Below, in pieces: positions 1-12,625 of a DNA stretch of 64,000 nt (the first letter of the stretch is position 1; every line of letters starts with the position of its first letter). Below the pieces are notes generated by a model. That model did not search any database, was not told the DNA's origin, and saw only the letters and a program-made list of their open reading frames with translations. This DNA comes from Bromus sterilis (taxonomy: Eukaryota > Streptophyta > Magnoliopsida > Poales > Poaceae): positions 261,331,016-261,395,015 of the forward strand of contig OX465597.1 in assembly GCA_950022295.1 (NCBI GenBank), given 5' to 3'. The position numbers were made by a program, and so were the translations under genes.

Positions 1-1634
1 CGCCCGGTTTCCACTTGGCTAGGTAAACGACTGAAACTCCGGACCGTCAGAGTCCCTCTAACTAACAATGCACAATTCTGGGTGGCCCCCGGTGAGTCGA
101 CATCCAACTCAAAAGCCGACCGCGCTCTCGAATCGGACTCTACAGTCTGGATGAGGTCGGGTTAGTTGTCCAAACTATGTGGACAACCCCCTAGCTCCCT
201 GGGGTGGACCAACAAGAGAAACCATGTCTCCGCTGGTCCGGGTTGTTTCAAAAACAGCTAGGGTACCAACCAAGCACACACACGGTTGCAAATAGTAAAT
301 CAGCTTGGGCCACCACTAGAACTGTTTGAAGCTAGGTAGGTAAGACAAAGGGGACCCCATAGAATCCCACACACGATTAGGCACGCTCGCCAAGAAACAC
401 AATAACCGGAACTCGGATCCTAGGTGACTCAAATGGAACAAAGCACCAGACGGGAACAGCCCAGCCTTCCATCTTTCGTCGAATATAATTAACATCAATT
501 TAATAATAAATATCAACCAACTTCTTTATTAATGTGATATGTCAACCATAATATAGGGTAAAGCAGCAAGTTTCCTACTCATACTAAGCAATGGCTGAGA
601 GGAGGTAACTTAGCAATACAATGTTTCGCTAGGATGAGGGGATCATGGTTGTCTGGGTTTGATTGTGGTATAAGAAAAGTGGATAGGATCAAAACAACGA
701 TCTAGACTACAGCTAGGCAGGTAGGCATAAAGTTATAAGGTAATGGTATAGATCTTCCCCTTGCCTGGGTAATCGGTCGACGGAGCAGACGTAGCAGGGT
801 CCTCGGGCTCGGTGTCGGAAATCTCCACGTAAGTCTCCTTGGCAGTCTCAGGTGCTAACGTAAGGTACCGGCAAGGAAAGCACACAAGTAAACATCGAGA
901 TCAACAGTGCTCAAGCATGGATGATACGATCAAGCTTTAATAGACATGGTGTGACCCTATCTAGTCAAATTTAAATGAAGGTGTTGACGACACGTCAACA
1001 ACTTCATATGCAATTACTTATATTTTTATGGCTTTGGTCATAGCCTTAACTTTGGTGTAAATAACAAGGCAACATGGTATGGCACGAAACAATAACAACA
1101 ATTTAACAATAATAAGCATCGTGGAATAAATGTATCGATTCCGGAGACGTAGAAGTGTCGAAGAAGTGGACACCAAGGAGGTATCAAAAAAAGGCCACAT
1201 GGGGTGCAAGATGTGGTTGATCATGTGGTAAGATGAAGCATGGAAAGGATGCATGGGTGTGCCAACTTGTGGGACCCAAACAAGATCAAAGGATGAAAAG
1301 GGGAAAAATCAAACGGGGTAAGGTCACATGTGGGTGCAACTCCCCTCCACATTGTTCACAATTTTTATGTAGCTCAAACATAAAAATAAACAGAGGTGAC
1401 CATGTTGATCAGTAGACTTTTCTACCCCAATTTGATATATGGCATGACTCAAGTTGAAAAGGCAAAACACAGTTTGCAAAATCAGAAGGACTGAAGGGCC
1501 TTAATTGCAATTGCCAACACCTCAATATTTTTAAGACTCAATTTGCAAAATGGACCTCACCATTGGATTCAGTGGGCAATTCTACCCCAAAGTCATATAT
1601 GGGATGCCATATTTGAGGTAGGTGGGCTCCAAAG

Positions 1635-1658
1635 TTCAAATTCAAATTTGAATTTGAA
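1635..1658. repeat. 24-bp perfect palindrome in RLG-A LTR
   Basis: The left half TTCAAATTCAAA is followed by its exact reverse complement. The other LTR carries the same palindrome at 17681-17704, and partial further copies of the TTTGAATTTGAA motif follow directly. Confidence 0.85.
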
Positions 1659-2779
1659 TTCAAACTCAAATTTGAATTTAGACAGAAAAGAGAGAGAAAA
1701 GGAAAAAGAACAGAGGGCGCAGCCACTTGGGCTGGCCTCGGCCGCACTGGCCCATCTCTCTTCTCTCTCTCCCTCCAGCCTGCTACTGTAGCTGCTTGCT
1801 ACAGATCGAGGCCCAGCCTTCCTAAGCTATCCCCCTACTCGCTCTGAAACTCGACACACTGACGAGCTCACTTGCGCACTGACAGACGACGAAGCCCGGG
1901 ATTCCGGCGACCCTCACGTCGGCAGTGGAGCACCCTAGGGTCAGTGGAGCAGTCAAACGCGTAGAGGGATCAACCACGACTCCATTCCCGCTCACTGCCT
2001 CGCCTAGATCTCGCCGACGGCGTCGTGGTGCTCACTAGAACCCCACGACGGCGCCGCGCTGACACAAGCAGAGGTGACGGGCACCACCTGTTCCGACGAA
2101 GGAGGCGTCGCGCACGGGGTGGCTCTGCCTCGACGGGAACCGGCCATCTAAGGAGGGCACACCCACGAAGCCGTGTGCGCCCAGATCGGGCTGGATCGGC
2201 GGCTAAGGCGGCGCCTTGCTCGCCGTAGAGCGCACTGCCGCGCTGCTGCATGCAGGGGTTCAGAGCCACGACCTACGTCTACTCCAAGGGCACGGGGGGA
2301 GCGGCCAAATTCACGCTCTAAGCGTGCACACGGCGCGCGCGTGCACGCCCCAGCCAACATACACACCTCGGCGGCCACACATGGCCCGCAGGAGCCACCA
2401 AGGCGGCGACAGAGAACACACCGCGGCGCACCTACGCTACGCAATGTCTAGGAGGGAAAAGGGGCTATATGTGGCTCACCTTGTTGTCGCTGGATGTGAC
2501 CCTGCGCTCACCTGAGAGGAAGGAGGGACGAGGATGTCGCCGGGTAAGACGAGGCTGACAGCGGCGTCGCGGGTCCGAGCGCCTCGAAGCTTTTGGCGCC
2601 AACCTGCGGGAACGAGAAGGTGAGGATGCACTGCAGAGGCATGGAAGCGAGCGCACGCCCGCCGGAATTGAACAAGGGCGTCGAATTTCAGCGGCGTCGG
2701 GCGGCGGTCACGCGGAAATGGGGAGTCCCGAGTCGGTCACGGTGGCGGCGGCGATAGGAAAAGAGGGGAGGAACGGATC

Positions 2780-2784
2780 TAGGG
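2780..2784. repeat. Target site duplication TAGGG (left)
   Basis: TAGGG directly precedes the nested element at 2785 and recurs at 10835-10839 directly after it. The uninterrupted LTR copy has GGATC-TAGGG-TTCC once (about 18823-18836), which proves the insertion point. Confidence 0.95.
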
Positions 2785-5700
2785 TGTAAGGCCCGATATG
2801 CGGTACTGTTCCAGATCTAGATGTTTCCATCCAGATCCGGGGACGAAGCACATATAGGTCCCACAGCCCCGGATTTCAAACATGATATCACAACATTACA
2901 GATACAAGGATACAACATCTCACACAATCGGCATACAACTGCCTTAATACAATACATCAGCGGAAGATACATGGCTGAGTACAGACTACAATCAAATTCC
3001 TACTGGCAAAGAGAAAAACATTGATCCCCATAAAAACACGGGTTCAGGCCCTCCGCCGTGATCCGCCTAACTAGTCGTCGTCGAGTCTCCACGTGAAACG
3101 TCGATCACCGTACCTGTTGTCGATCAAGAACCCTGAAAAGAATTTGGGGGGTAGTATCATGAGTACAGAGGTACTCAGCATCCAACTGTAGTGGTCATAT
3201 GACCCAGCAAGGACTTCATCACTCGTCATTCTAGGACAACTAGTAGTTTACGGTAAGGAAAGGGTAAGTGGTGAGGTTGCTGCCGCACTAGCATTTATGA
3301 GGCGGCTAACGATCTAGAGAGTAAGATAAGAAGCCAAGCATTCGATGAGGAATCGCCTCCAACAAGTCTTGCTATCAACTACTTACGCAATCATAACACC
3401 TATCCTATCCTTGTCCTCCTCTTCGCATCCCGACGAAGAAGAAGAAGTCAAGGCACACACACACGTTGATCAAGTTATATTAAGATTATCTCAGTTGTTG
3501 TTGTCTATGAACAAGGATTAGGTATCAAGTCGTCCATAACCGTGGACATAGCTTCTCGAAAAGATTTAACCCTGCAGGGGTGTACCAACTGCCCATTACA
3601 AGGCTCTGCACGCATGCCCATCTCTCTCAGTTGCTACCCATTATAGGCAACCATTTTATGATTTAGTTCCGAGAGATCCGATACGACAGGTTCCTCTAAC
3701 TAACAACGAACAAATCTGGGTGGCCCCGGTGAGTCGACATCCACCTCAGGAGCCGGTCGCGCTCTCGATCTGTTCTCTAACAACTGTTGCAGGTTTGGCT
3801 AGCCGGTTAATCATACATGGGAAACCAGGTCCTCATCCGAACAAGGTGGGCCAGCAAGGGAACTATGTCCTCACTGGTCCAGGTCGGTTTGAAAACTACT
3901 GGCGGCCGACCAGCACACACACGGTTTCAAATGGTAAATCAGCTTGGGCCACCACTAGAAATGTTTGAAGCTAGGTAGGTAAGAAAAGGGGACCCCATAA
4001 AATCCCACAAGCGGTTAGGCACGCTCAGTCTTAAAACCAATACCCGGAACTCGGGTCCTAGGTGACTTGAATGGAACAAAGCGTCGGGGCGGGATAGCCT
4101 AGACCTTCCATCCTTCGTCGAGTATAGTCAACATTAATAATAATCATATCATCAAAAATAATATAATAATGTGATAGCCCAAACAAAGGAGTAACAGGGT
4201 AACATCGTAGCATCCTGAGCATGCATACTAAGCAGGGGCTGAGCAATGAGCAATAGTAACATAGCAGTACATGGTTTGCTGGGAGGGGACATTGCTGTAT
4301 CGGTTTGAAAGAGGTTGTAAGCATATGGTAAGATCAAACATCGAACCTATCCTATACTAGCATGCAAACCGCTGGTTGAAATAGAATGGATCATAAGTAA
4401 TGTATAGTCCTTGCCTGTGGATAAGTCGGGTTCCGAAGGTGTAGTTGATCGCAAGCTCGCAACCTCAACGAGAGGTACCCGCGGAAGCACACAAGAAGGA
4501 AACACTGGAAAGGCAATCGATGAGCAAGCAGACTATTACTACAAGGCAAACACGAGCGAGAATCAACAAGAAGGAAACACGAGACATCGCACCTACCGTC
4601 GAGAGCGGTTACTAACAGGTTAAGTGGAGTACTCGTCATACACGACGATACCACACATTTACAACGGTTCAAGTTGTTTAGCTACTCAGGGTGAGCAAAG
4701 GTTGTTAACATGGCATATCACTCAAGCATGGCATAGCACACAAACATGGCAAGAGGTGAAGCATAAGGTAAACTATCTAAGCTAGTCAACTTAAGTGGGG
4801 GGTAAACCTATACATGGCAACCTTTACGGACCCCACAATAATTATTGCATTTGGTACTGTTTTTCCCTAAACATAATTTTATTATTTTTATTAGCAAACA
4901 AAAGCAGCATATTCACAATCTACACAAATTTCTAGTCAAGTTACATGTAAGGAACATTTTAATCAGAGCAACGGTTAAAAAGTTATTAAAGAAACAGTTT
5001 ATGGTGGCATGCCATGTAATTAGCAAGTAAACAACATGTAGACAAGTGGAAACATGGCAAAGGAGCACATTTAATTAATCTACACAAAATTCTAAGCAAC
5101 TTTCATGTTTAAAGCATCACGATCCGAGCTATGGTCTAAAAGATACGGGCATCGCAAGATACTAACAAAATCTGCAATTAAATAAACTAGAAAAGGAAAA
5201 GAAAAAAAAACATATATCGGGCCAAAACTGGCTACTACAGGCCTAAGCAGTGCTGGGCCGAGCCCATTACTGTAACAGAAAAAAAGAAAATAAAAAGAAA
5301 ACGGGGTTGCTCACCCTGCGGGCCGTGGCCCACCGGCGGCTTGGGCTGGTGGCCTGCTGGAACTGGGCCGCCTGGGGCGCTATGGGCCGCGCTGGCTGGC
5401 TGAGAAGGCCGGCCCACCCGGTGCGGTGGCTGGCTGGACGAGGGGCTCGTCCCCGACAGGAACGAATGGCGGCGGCGGCTGCTGCCGGTGGCGCGCCGGT
5501 GAGGGGCACGCGGCGGCGGACCGCCGGATCCGGTTGGCACCTGCCGGATCTGGCCAGGCGGCGCGACGAGGACGTCGTGGGGGGTGCGAGAGTTCCACTC
5601 GGACGCGGGGCGAGCTCGGGATGGCCGAGCCATGGAGGACGAAGGCACCCGGCGACTTGTACAGAGAAGGAGAGAAGGTTAGGGGAGAAGAGGGGAAAAG

Positions 5701-6492
5701 GGGAGGCGTGGGAGGAGGAGAGGGTTTCGCCGGCGAAGGAGAGGTGGCCGAGGCGAGACATCTCGCTGAAGCAAGCACGCCGGCGGAGCAATGTCCACGG
5801 GGATGGCGCAGTGGAGAGAGGTTGGAGGAGAGAGGAGGTGAGGCTGGGTTGGTGGGGAGCTTCCTGGGTCGTCGGATCGCGAGATCTGACGATCCAGGAT
5901 GGATCTAGCTGGATTTTGGGCAAAAAAGACTAAATGCGAAAATTGGGGCAGATTTGGGGGTGTGGCTGCAATTTTTTGGCTATGGAAGCCCTAGAAAGGG
6001 GTGGGAGTGTGGTGGTCTTTATATAGCCCAGGTGGCTGGCAGTTTGCAAAAACATCCCCGGGTTTTCTCTCTCGCGCGCGGTGTTTATGTTTCTCACCGC
6101 CGGGGGTCCGCAGGATCTCCGATTCGGGTAAAACTTCTAACTGCGCGATCAGCGCGTCGAGCCGGCGACGTTCACCTTGCGCTGGAACCGTTCTGAGAAC
6201 ACTTTCCGGTGCGATATAAAAATATCCCATTTACTTATTAAACGGGGTCTTTCGTTCCGTTGGCTGCGGCTGGTCTCGTGCGGTCTTCGCGACGGTGATC
6301 GGGCGAAACCCGGTGTCGCAAAGGTCGAGTGTCAGGGTGGCAAGGGTCAGTCTCCGTCCGGTACGATATAAGAGGGGGAAAATAATCGTTGATCGATAAA
6401 TCGGGGATGCAAACACCGCAAGCAAGTCAGACAATCAGACAATTCACACCGAAAACAAAAATTTTAATTTTTGTGACATCTGGGCTGTTACA
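2785..6492 (-). repeat. 3' LTR of RLG-A-d
   Basis: It is 3708 bp long, begins TGTAAGGCCC and ends CTGTTACA. It is collinear with 7091-10834, with small indels; for example the right copy has a 30-bp local duplication of the GTTCGGATCGGACGC type near 9905-9955. The open frames at 5235-5933 lie in GC-rich LTR sequence and recur imperfectly in the other copy, so they are not called as genes. Confidence 0.92.
6018..6025 (-). promoter_or_regulatory. LTR TATA box
   Basis: On the minus strand GGGCTATATAAAGACC reads as a good plant TATA box at the expected U3 place. It is conserved at 10368-10375 and, in the opposite orientation, at 61764. Confidence 0.7.
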
Positions 6493-7090
6493 ATACAACA
6501 CCACCAACAAGGGATCTCGTCCCGAGATCCAAGACGATCCGGGGGAGAGGAGGAGAGAAAAGAGAGTAGACGATCTTCGAAACCACCAACAAGGGACTCT
6601 ACTCCATGTCGACGTCGAACTTCCGTTGAGAAACTTTCCGCAGAGAGACGACATCGTCGAAAATACGAAACCGTCGGTGTCAAGAGGAAGAACGATCGCG
6701 AAAACCAGATCAAGGGATAGTGATTTTCGACGCAAGTCGTAAAACACCGGTAAAAGGAGGGATGGCAATGGATGACCCAGATGATACCCAAAATCAGAGA
6801 AGCTAAAGGTACTACAGGAATTCCCAAAGCTGACATTGGAATCGAGACAATACACTGCAAGCAAGGCATTGTAACGATTCCGAAACTCCACACACTCGAG
6901 ATCCTAGAGTTTGAAAGGGGATAAGTCAAGATTAAAACACTTACGACACTTGTCCTGACCAGAGCAAGGGTAAGGAGTAAAAAGATCCTACTCTCCGATA
7001 ACTAACTTAGTAACTACAAAATAGTTTTTGTCTAGACTCGACTTCGGCCAGAGAAGGGATCCTACGGTCGGTAAGGCTCTGATACCAAGT
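6493..7090 (-). other. Internal region of RLG-A-d, no coding capacity
   Basis: This 598-bp region joins two ends of an RLG-A-like internal domain. The left end has the GGATCTCG/CGAGATCC inverted motif also seen at 11598-11618 beside the RLG-A 3' LTR. The right end (about 6980-7090) matches the RLG-A leader (15090-15187). A 154-codon minus frame at 6427-6891 runs into the LTR and resembles nothing. The purine tract expected next to the 3' LTR is poor: the minus strand reads GGTGTTGTAT rather than a G-run. Confidence 0.8.
7076..7087 (-). other. Primer binding site (initiator tRNA-Met)
   Basis: The minus strand reads TGGTATCAGAGC, the standard plant primer site complementary to the 3' end of initiator tRNA-Met. 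It lies 3 bp from the end of the 5' LTR at 7091. Confidence 0.93.
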
Positions 7091-10000
7091 TGTAAGGCCT
7101 GATATGCGGTACTGTTCCAGATCTAGATGTTTCCATCCAGATCCGGGGACGAAGCACATATCGGTCCCACCGCGACATATGACGAAGTCATATGCCCCAG
7201 ATTTCAAACATGATATCACAACATTACAGATACAAGGATACAACATCTCATACAATCGGCATACAACTGCCTTAATACAATACATCAGCGGAAGATACAT
7301 GTCTGAGTACAGACTACAATCAAATGCCTACTGGCAAAGAGAAAAACATCGATACCCATAACCACACGGGTCGAGGCCCTCCGCCGGGATCCGCCTAACT
7401 AGTCGTCGTCGAGTCTCCACGTGAAACGTCGATCACCGTACCAGTTGTCGATCAAGAACCCTGAAAAGAGTTTGGGGGGTAGTATCAAGAGTACAGAGGT
7501 ACTCAGCATCCAACTGTAGTGGTCATCTGACCCTGCAAGGACTTCATCACTCGTCATTCTAGGACAACTAGTAGTTTAGGGTAAGGAAGGGGTAAGTAGT
7601 GAGGTTGCTGCTGCACTAGCATTTATGAGGTGGCTACCGATCTAGAGAGTAAGATAAGAAGCCAAACATTCGATGAGGAATCGCCTCCAACAAGTCTTGC
7701 TATCAACTACTTACGCAATCATAACACCTATCATATCCTTGTCCTCCTCTTCGCATCCCGACGAAGAAGAAGAAGTCAAGGCACACACACGTTGATCAAG
7801 TTATAGTTATGATTCAGTTGATGTTATCTATGAACAAGACGTAGGTTCCAAGTCGTCCATAACCATGGACACGGTTTCTCGAAAAGATTTAACCCTGCAG
7901 GGGTGTACCAACTGCCCATTACAAGGCTCCGCACGCATGCCCATCTCTCTCAGTTGCTACCCATTATAGGCAACCATTTTATGACTTAGTTCCGAGAGAT
8001 CCGAAACGACAGGTCCCTCTAACTAACAACGAACAAATCTGGGTGGCCCCCGGTGAGTCGACATCCAACTCAGGAGCCGGTCGCACTCTCGATCTGGTCT
8101 CTACCGTCTGTCGCAGGTTTGGATAGCCGGTTAACCACACATGGGAAATCGGGTCCTCAGCCTAACAAGGTGGGCCAGCAAGGGAACTATGTCCTCACTG
8201 GTCCAGGTTGGTTTGAAAACTACTAGCGGCCGACCAGCACACACACGGTTTCAAATGGTAAATCAGCTTGGGCCACCACTAGAAATGTTTAAAGCTAGGT
8301 AGGTAAGAAAAGGGGACCCCATAAAATCCCACACGCGGTTAGGCACGCTCAGTCTTAAAACCAATACCCGGAACTCGGGTCCTAGGTGACTCGAATGGAA
8401 CAAAGCGTCAGGGAGGGATATCCTAGACCTTCCATCCTTCGTCGAGTATAGTCAACATTAATAATAATCATATCATCAACAATAATATAATAATGTGATA
8501 GCCCAAACCAAGGAGTAATAGGGTAACATCGTAGCATCCTGAGCATGCATACTAAGCAGGGGCTGAGCAATGAGCAATAGTAACATAGCATTACATGGTT
8601 TTCTGGGAGGGGACATGGCTATATCGGTTTGAAAGAGGCTGTAAGCATGTGGTAGGATCAAACATCGAACCTATCCTATACTAGCATGCAAACCGCTGGT
8701 TGAAATAGAATGTATCATAAGTAATGTATAGTCCTTGCCTGTGGATAAGTCGGGTTCCGAAGGTGTAGTTGATCGCAAGCTCGCAACGACTCCGAGAGGT
8801 ACCCGTGGAAGCACACAAGAAGGAAACACTGGAAAGGCAATCGACGAGCAAGCAGACTATTACTACGAGGTAAACACGATCAAGAATCAACAAGAAGGCA
8901 ACACGAGACATCGCACCTACCGTCGAGAGCGGTTACTAACAGGTTAAGTGGAGTACTCGTCACACACGACGATACCGCACATTTACAACAGTTCAAGTTG
9001 TTTAACTACTCAGGGTGAGCAAAGGTTGTTAACATGGCATATCACTCAAGCATGGCATAGCACACAAACATGTCAAGAGGTGAAGCATAAGGTAAACTAT
9101 CTAAGCTAGTCAACTTAAGTGGGGGGTAAACCTATACATGGCAACCTTTACGGACCCCACAATAATTATTGCATTTGGGACTGTTTTTCCCTAAACATAA
9201 TTTTATTATTTTTATTAGCAAACAAAAGCAGCATATTCACAATCTACAGAAAATTCTAGTCAAGTTACATGTAAGGAACATTTTAATCAGAGCAACGGTT
9301 AAAAAGTTATTAAAGAAACAGTTTACGGTGGCATGCGATATAATTAGCAAGTAAACAACATGTAGACAAGTGCAAACATGGCAAAGGAGCACATTTTATT
9401 AATCTACACAAAATTCTAAGCAACTTTCATGTTTAAAGCGTCACGATCCGAGCTACGGTCTAAAAGATACGGGCATCGCAAGATACTCACAAAATCTGCA
9501 ATTAAATAAACTAGAAAAGGAAAAGAAAAAAAACATCTATCGGGCCGAAACTGGCTACTACGGGCCTAAGTAGTGCTGGGCCGAGCCCACTACTGTAACA
9601 GAAAAAAAAATAAAAAAATCAAATAAAAAAGAAAAGGGGGCTGCTCACCCTGCGGGCCATGGCCCACCAGCGGCTTGGGCTGGTGGCCTGCTGGATCTGG
9701 GCCGCCTGGGGCGCTGTGGGCCGCGTTGGCTGGCTGGGAAGGCCGGCCCACCCGGCGCGGTGGCTGGCTAGACGAGGGGTTCGTCCCCGACAGGAACAAC
9801 GGGCGGCGGCGGCTGCTGCCGGTGGCGCGCCGGCGGACCGGCGGATCCGGCTGGCACGTGCCGGATCTGGCCAGGCGGCGCGACGAGGACGTCGTGGGGG
9901 CGCGGGAGTTCGGATCGGACGCCGTCGTGGGGGCGCGGGAGTTCGGATCGGACGCGGGGCGAGCTAGGGATGGCCGAGCCATGGAGGACGGCAGCACTCG

Positions 10001-10834
10001 ACGACCTGTACAGAGAAGGAGAGAAGGTTAGGGGAGAAGAGGGGAAAAGGGGAGGCGTGGGAGGAGGAGAGTGGTTCGCCGGCGAAGGAGAGGTGGCCGG
10101 GGCGCGACATCTCGCCGGAGCAAGCACGGCGGTGGCGCCATGTTCAAGGGGACGGCGCGGTGGAGAGAGGTTGGAGGAGAGAGTAGGTGAGGCTGGGTTG
10201 GTGGGGAGCTTCCTGGGCCGTCGGATCGCGAGATCTGACGGTCCAGGATGGATCTGGCTAGATTTTGGGCAAAAAAAGACTAAGTGCGAAAATTGGGGCA
10301 GATATGGGGGTGTGGCTGCAATTTTTTCGCTATGGAAACCCTAGACAGGGGTGGGAGTGTGGTGATCTTTATATAGCCCTGGTGGCTGGCAGTTTGCAAA
10401 AACATCCCCGGTTTTTCTCTCGCGCGCGCGGTGTTTATGTTTCTGACCGGCGGGGGTCCGCAGGACCTCCGATTCGGGTAAAACTTCGAACTGCGCGATC
10501 AGCGCGTCGAGCCGGCGACGTTCACCTCGCGCTGGAACCGTTCTGAGAACACTTTCCAGCGAGCTATAAAAATATCCCATTTACTTATTAAACAGGGTTT
10601 TTCGTTCCGTTGGCTGTGGCTGCTCTCGTGCGGTCTTCGCGACGGTGATCGGGCGAAACCCGGTGTCGCAAAGGTCGAGTGTCAGGGTGGCAAGGGTCAG
10701 TCTCCGTCCTGTACGAGATAAGAGGGGGGAAAATAATCGCCAATCGATAAATCGGGGATGCAAACACCGCAAACAAGTCAGACAATTCACACCGAAAACA
10801 AAATTTTAATTTTTGTGAAATCTGGGCTGTTACA
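7091..10834 (-). repeat. 5' LTR of RLG-A-d
   Basis: It is 3744 bp long, begins TGTAAGGCCT and ends CTGTTACA, next to the second TAGGG. It is collinear with the 3' LTR at 2785-6492. Confidence 0.92.
10368..10375 (-). promoter_or_regulatory. LTR TATA box driving RLG-A-d
   Basis: GGGCTATATAAAGATC on the minus strand, in the 5' LTR, is placed to start transcription toward the primer site at 7087. Confidence 0.7.
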
Positions 10835-10839
10835 TAGGG
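10835..10839. repeat. Target site duplication TAGGG (right)
   Basis: This is the exact partner of 2780-2784. Confidence 0.95.
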
Positions 10840-11574
10840 TTCCAGGAGGGAGTCCTAGGCGAGCTTATAAAGGAGGGAGGCCCTCCGGCCACGTCGTCGT
10901 CCTCCTGCCGCCGCGGCCTCCTCCGGCGTGAGAGAGCAGAGAGGGGAAAGGGGGTCGCCACGCTGGAAAGGTGGAAGACGACCCCGTAGCGGTTCGCCCT
11001 GGGCTGGGCCAAGGGGGATCAAGCCCAGGTGGGCTAGGCCTGCACCAGGGGAGGAAAAAAAAGGAAAAAAAACCCTGTTGAACCTTTCTCCATTTAAATA
11101 AAAAATAGAAAAGGACTTGGTGTTTTCAGAAATATTTACAAGGTTTAAAAATACATAAAAATATGTAAAATGATCCTTGCAATATTAGCCAATTTATAAA
11201 ATTGGTTTGGACATTTTTGCAACAACTAAAATGTGGAGTTATTATTGAAATTCAAATTCACTTTGAACTACAACCCACATTTTTGGTGATGGCAAAAATG
11301 ATGTGAGGATTTTAAAACACTTGGCAATGGAAAGGAAAAGGCTATGCCAAGTTTGAGGTTTAGGGGAGCACAAATGTAAAATGGAACAATTCATCAAACA
11401 CCTCTCTTGAGCCCCTCTGTTTGAATTCAAATTCAAATCAAATGGGTCCAAAACCACTGGAAAAATTAAATCATCACATGAAATTATAATCTTTAGTACC
11501 ATGCCAAGTTACAAAGTCAACATACAAAGTACAATCTCATGATGATTTCTAATTATTGCTCATGGGCTGTTACA
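10835..11574 (-). repeat. Left (3') LTR of RLG-A, second part
   Basis: It continues the LTR interrupted at 2784 and matches about 18829-19560, ending GGGCTGTTACA at 11574. The TTATAAA at 10865-10871 matches the TATA of the right LTR at 18855. Together the two parts make an LTR of about 4.4 kb. Confidence 0.93.
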
Positions 11575-11586
11575 GCACTCCCCCGG
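11575..11586 (-). other. Polypurine tract of RLG-A
   Basis: CCGGGGGAGTGC on the minus strand directly precedes the 3' LTR, where plus-strand DNA synthesis is primed. Confidence 0.7.
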
Positions 11587-11614
11587 CCACCAACACAGGA
11601 TCTCGTACCGAGAT

Positions 11615-12625
11615 CTAAGCCTGAAACAACTCTGGATACTCGGAACGGATATGATCTTCACGCTCCCATGTTGCTTCCTTCTCCGAATGATGTGCCCACT
11701 GGACCTTCATGAACTTGACGGTCTTGTTGCGAGTCTTGCGCTCGGACGTCTCAAGAACACGGACTGGACGCTCTGAGTAGGAAAGGTTTGCACTCAGCTG
11801 GATATTGCCCAAGTCAACGGCATGATCTGGCTGCTTGAAGCACTGCTTTAGCTCGGACACATGGAACACGTCATGCACCATGGACAGGCTATCTGGGAGC
11901 TTGAGCCCAAAGGCAAGAGGTCCTCTAGTCTCAAGGATGCGGAAAGGTCCGACAAATCTTGGAGCGAGCTTTCCTTTGATGCCAAAGCGGTGATTTCCCT
12001 TCAATGGAGACACTTTCAGGTACGCCCAATCACCAAACTGAAAAGCTACACCATGGTGCCTCTTGTCATAATAGGCCTTCTTCCTTGACTGTGATGCCTT
12101 GAGGTGTTCTCGGACAATCTTCACTCTGTCCTCTGCCTCCCGGATCACATCTGGACCGAACAACTGCCTCTCTCCTGCTTCGGACCAGTTCAAAGGTGTC
12201 CTGCACTTGCGGCCATACTAGACCTCAAACGGTGCCGCCTGCAGACTTGCCTGATAGTTGTTGTTGTAAGAAAACTCAGCATACGGCAAGCATTCCTCCC
12301 ACTTCATGCCAAAAGAGATGACACATGCTCGAAGCATGTCCTCGAGGATTTGGTTCACTCGCTCGACCTTCCCACTTGTCTGAGGGTGATAAGCGGTACT
12401 GAACAACACTGTCGTACCAATCGCCTTTTAAAAGGCATGCCAGAACTTAGAGGTGAAAAGGATGCCTCTATCAGAACTGATCTTCTTGGGAATGCCATGC
12501 AAAGATACAACTCTTGCGGTGTACAAATCCGCCAACTGAGCTGCTGAAATGGAGTCCTTCACTAAAAAGAAGTGGGCAACTTTGGAAAGATTGTCAATGA
12601 AGACAAAGATGCCATTGTTCTTCTT
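11615..12625 (-). pseudogene. RLG-A integrase C-terminal half and chromodomain-like tail
   Basis: The frame keeps the integrase core end (HPQTSGKVERVNQ with the catalytic Glu, near 12360-12390), the GPF-type motif LAPRFVGPFRILE, and the tail WAHHSEKEATWERED near its C-terminus, which is typical of the chromodomain of plant chromoviruses. Stop codons cut it at about 12626, at 12410-12412 (after WHAF) and near 12215. All pieces share one phase, so the damage is point mutation, not frameshift. It ends at 11615, 41 bp before the LTR. It would have inserted element cDNA into chromatin. Confidence 0.88.

Larger units (their letters stand above)
1..2784 (-). repeat. Left (3') LTR of gypsy element RLG-A, first part, cut by the window edge
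   Basis: Bases 1-2784 match 16059 to about 18828 almost base for base, for example the shared stretches at 481-560 and 16550-16620. The intact right copy runs 15188-19560, so roughly 870 bp of this copy lie before the window. The copy stops at 2784, where another retrotransposon is inserted, and resumes at 10840. GC-rich open frames between 1970 and 2520 occur in both LTR copies and are ordinary LTR sequence, not genes. The element reads on the minus strand, so this is its 3' LTR. Confidence 0.9.
2785..10834 (-). mobile_element. RLG-A-d: coding-free LTR retrotransposon nested in the RLG-A LTR
   Basis: Two direct repeats of 3.7 kb (2785-6492 and 7091-10834) flank an internal region of only 598 bp and are bounded by a perfect TAGGG duplication. 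Both LTRs begin TGTAAGGCC and end GGGCTGTTACA. An initiator-tRNA-Met primer site next to the right LTR fixes the minus orientation. No gag or pol is present, so it is a large-LTR, internally deleted non-autonomous element (LARD-like). Its LTR shares long stretches with the RLG-A LTR, for example around 3940-4030 versus 320-400, and its leader resembles that of RLG-A, so RLG-A or a relative is the likely enzyme source (inference). Confidence 0.92.

Noticed and set aside
1970..2520. Arg-rich open frames in two strands
   Set aside because: RLG-A LTR sequence repeated at 18045-18560 with frame-breaking differences; no domain.
5235..5933. Several long overlapping open frames on both strands
   Set aside because: They lie in the GC-rich part of the RLG-A-d LTR, are open in many phases because of base composition, and recur with indels at 9590-10344 and inverted at 61837-62383.
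6427..6929. Two minus frames of about 155 codons in the internal region of RLG-A-d
   Set aside because: They overlap in different phases, cross into the LTR and resemble no retrotransposon protein.
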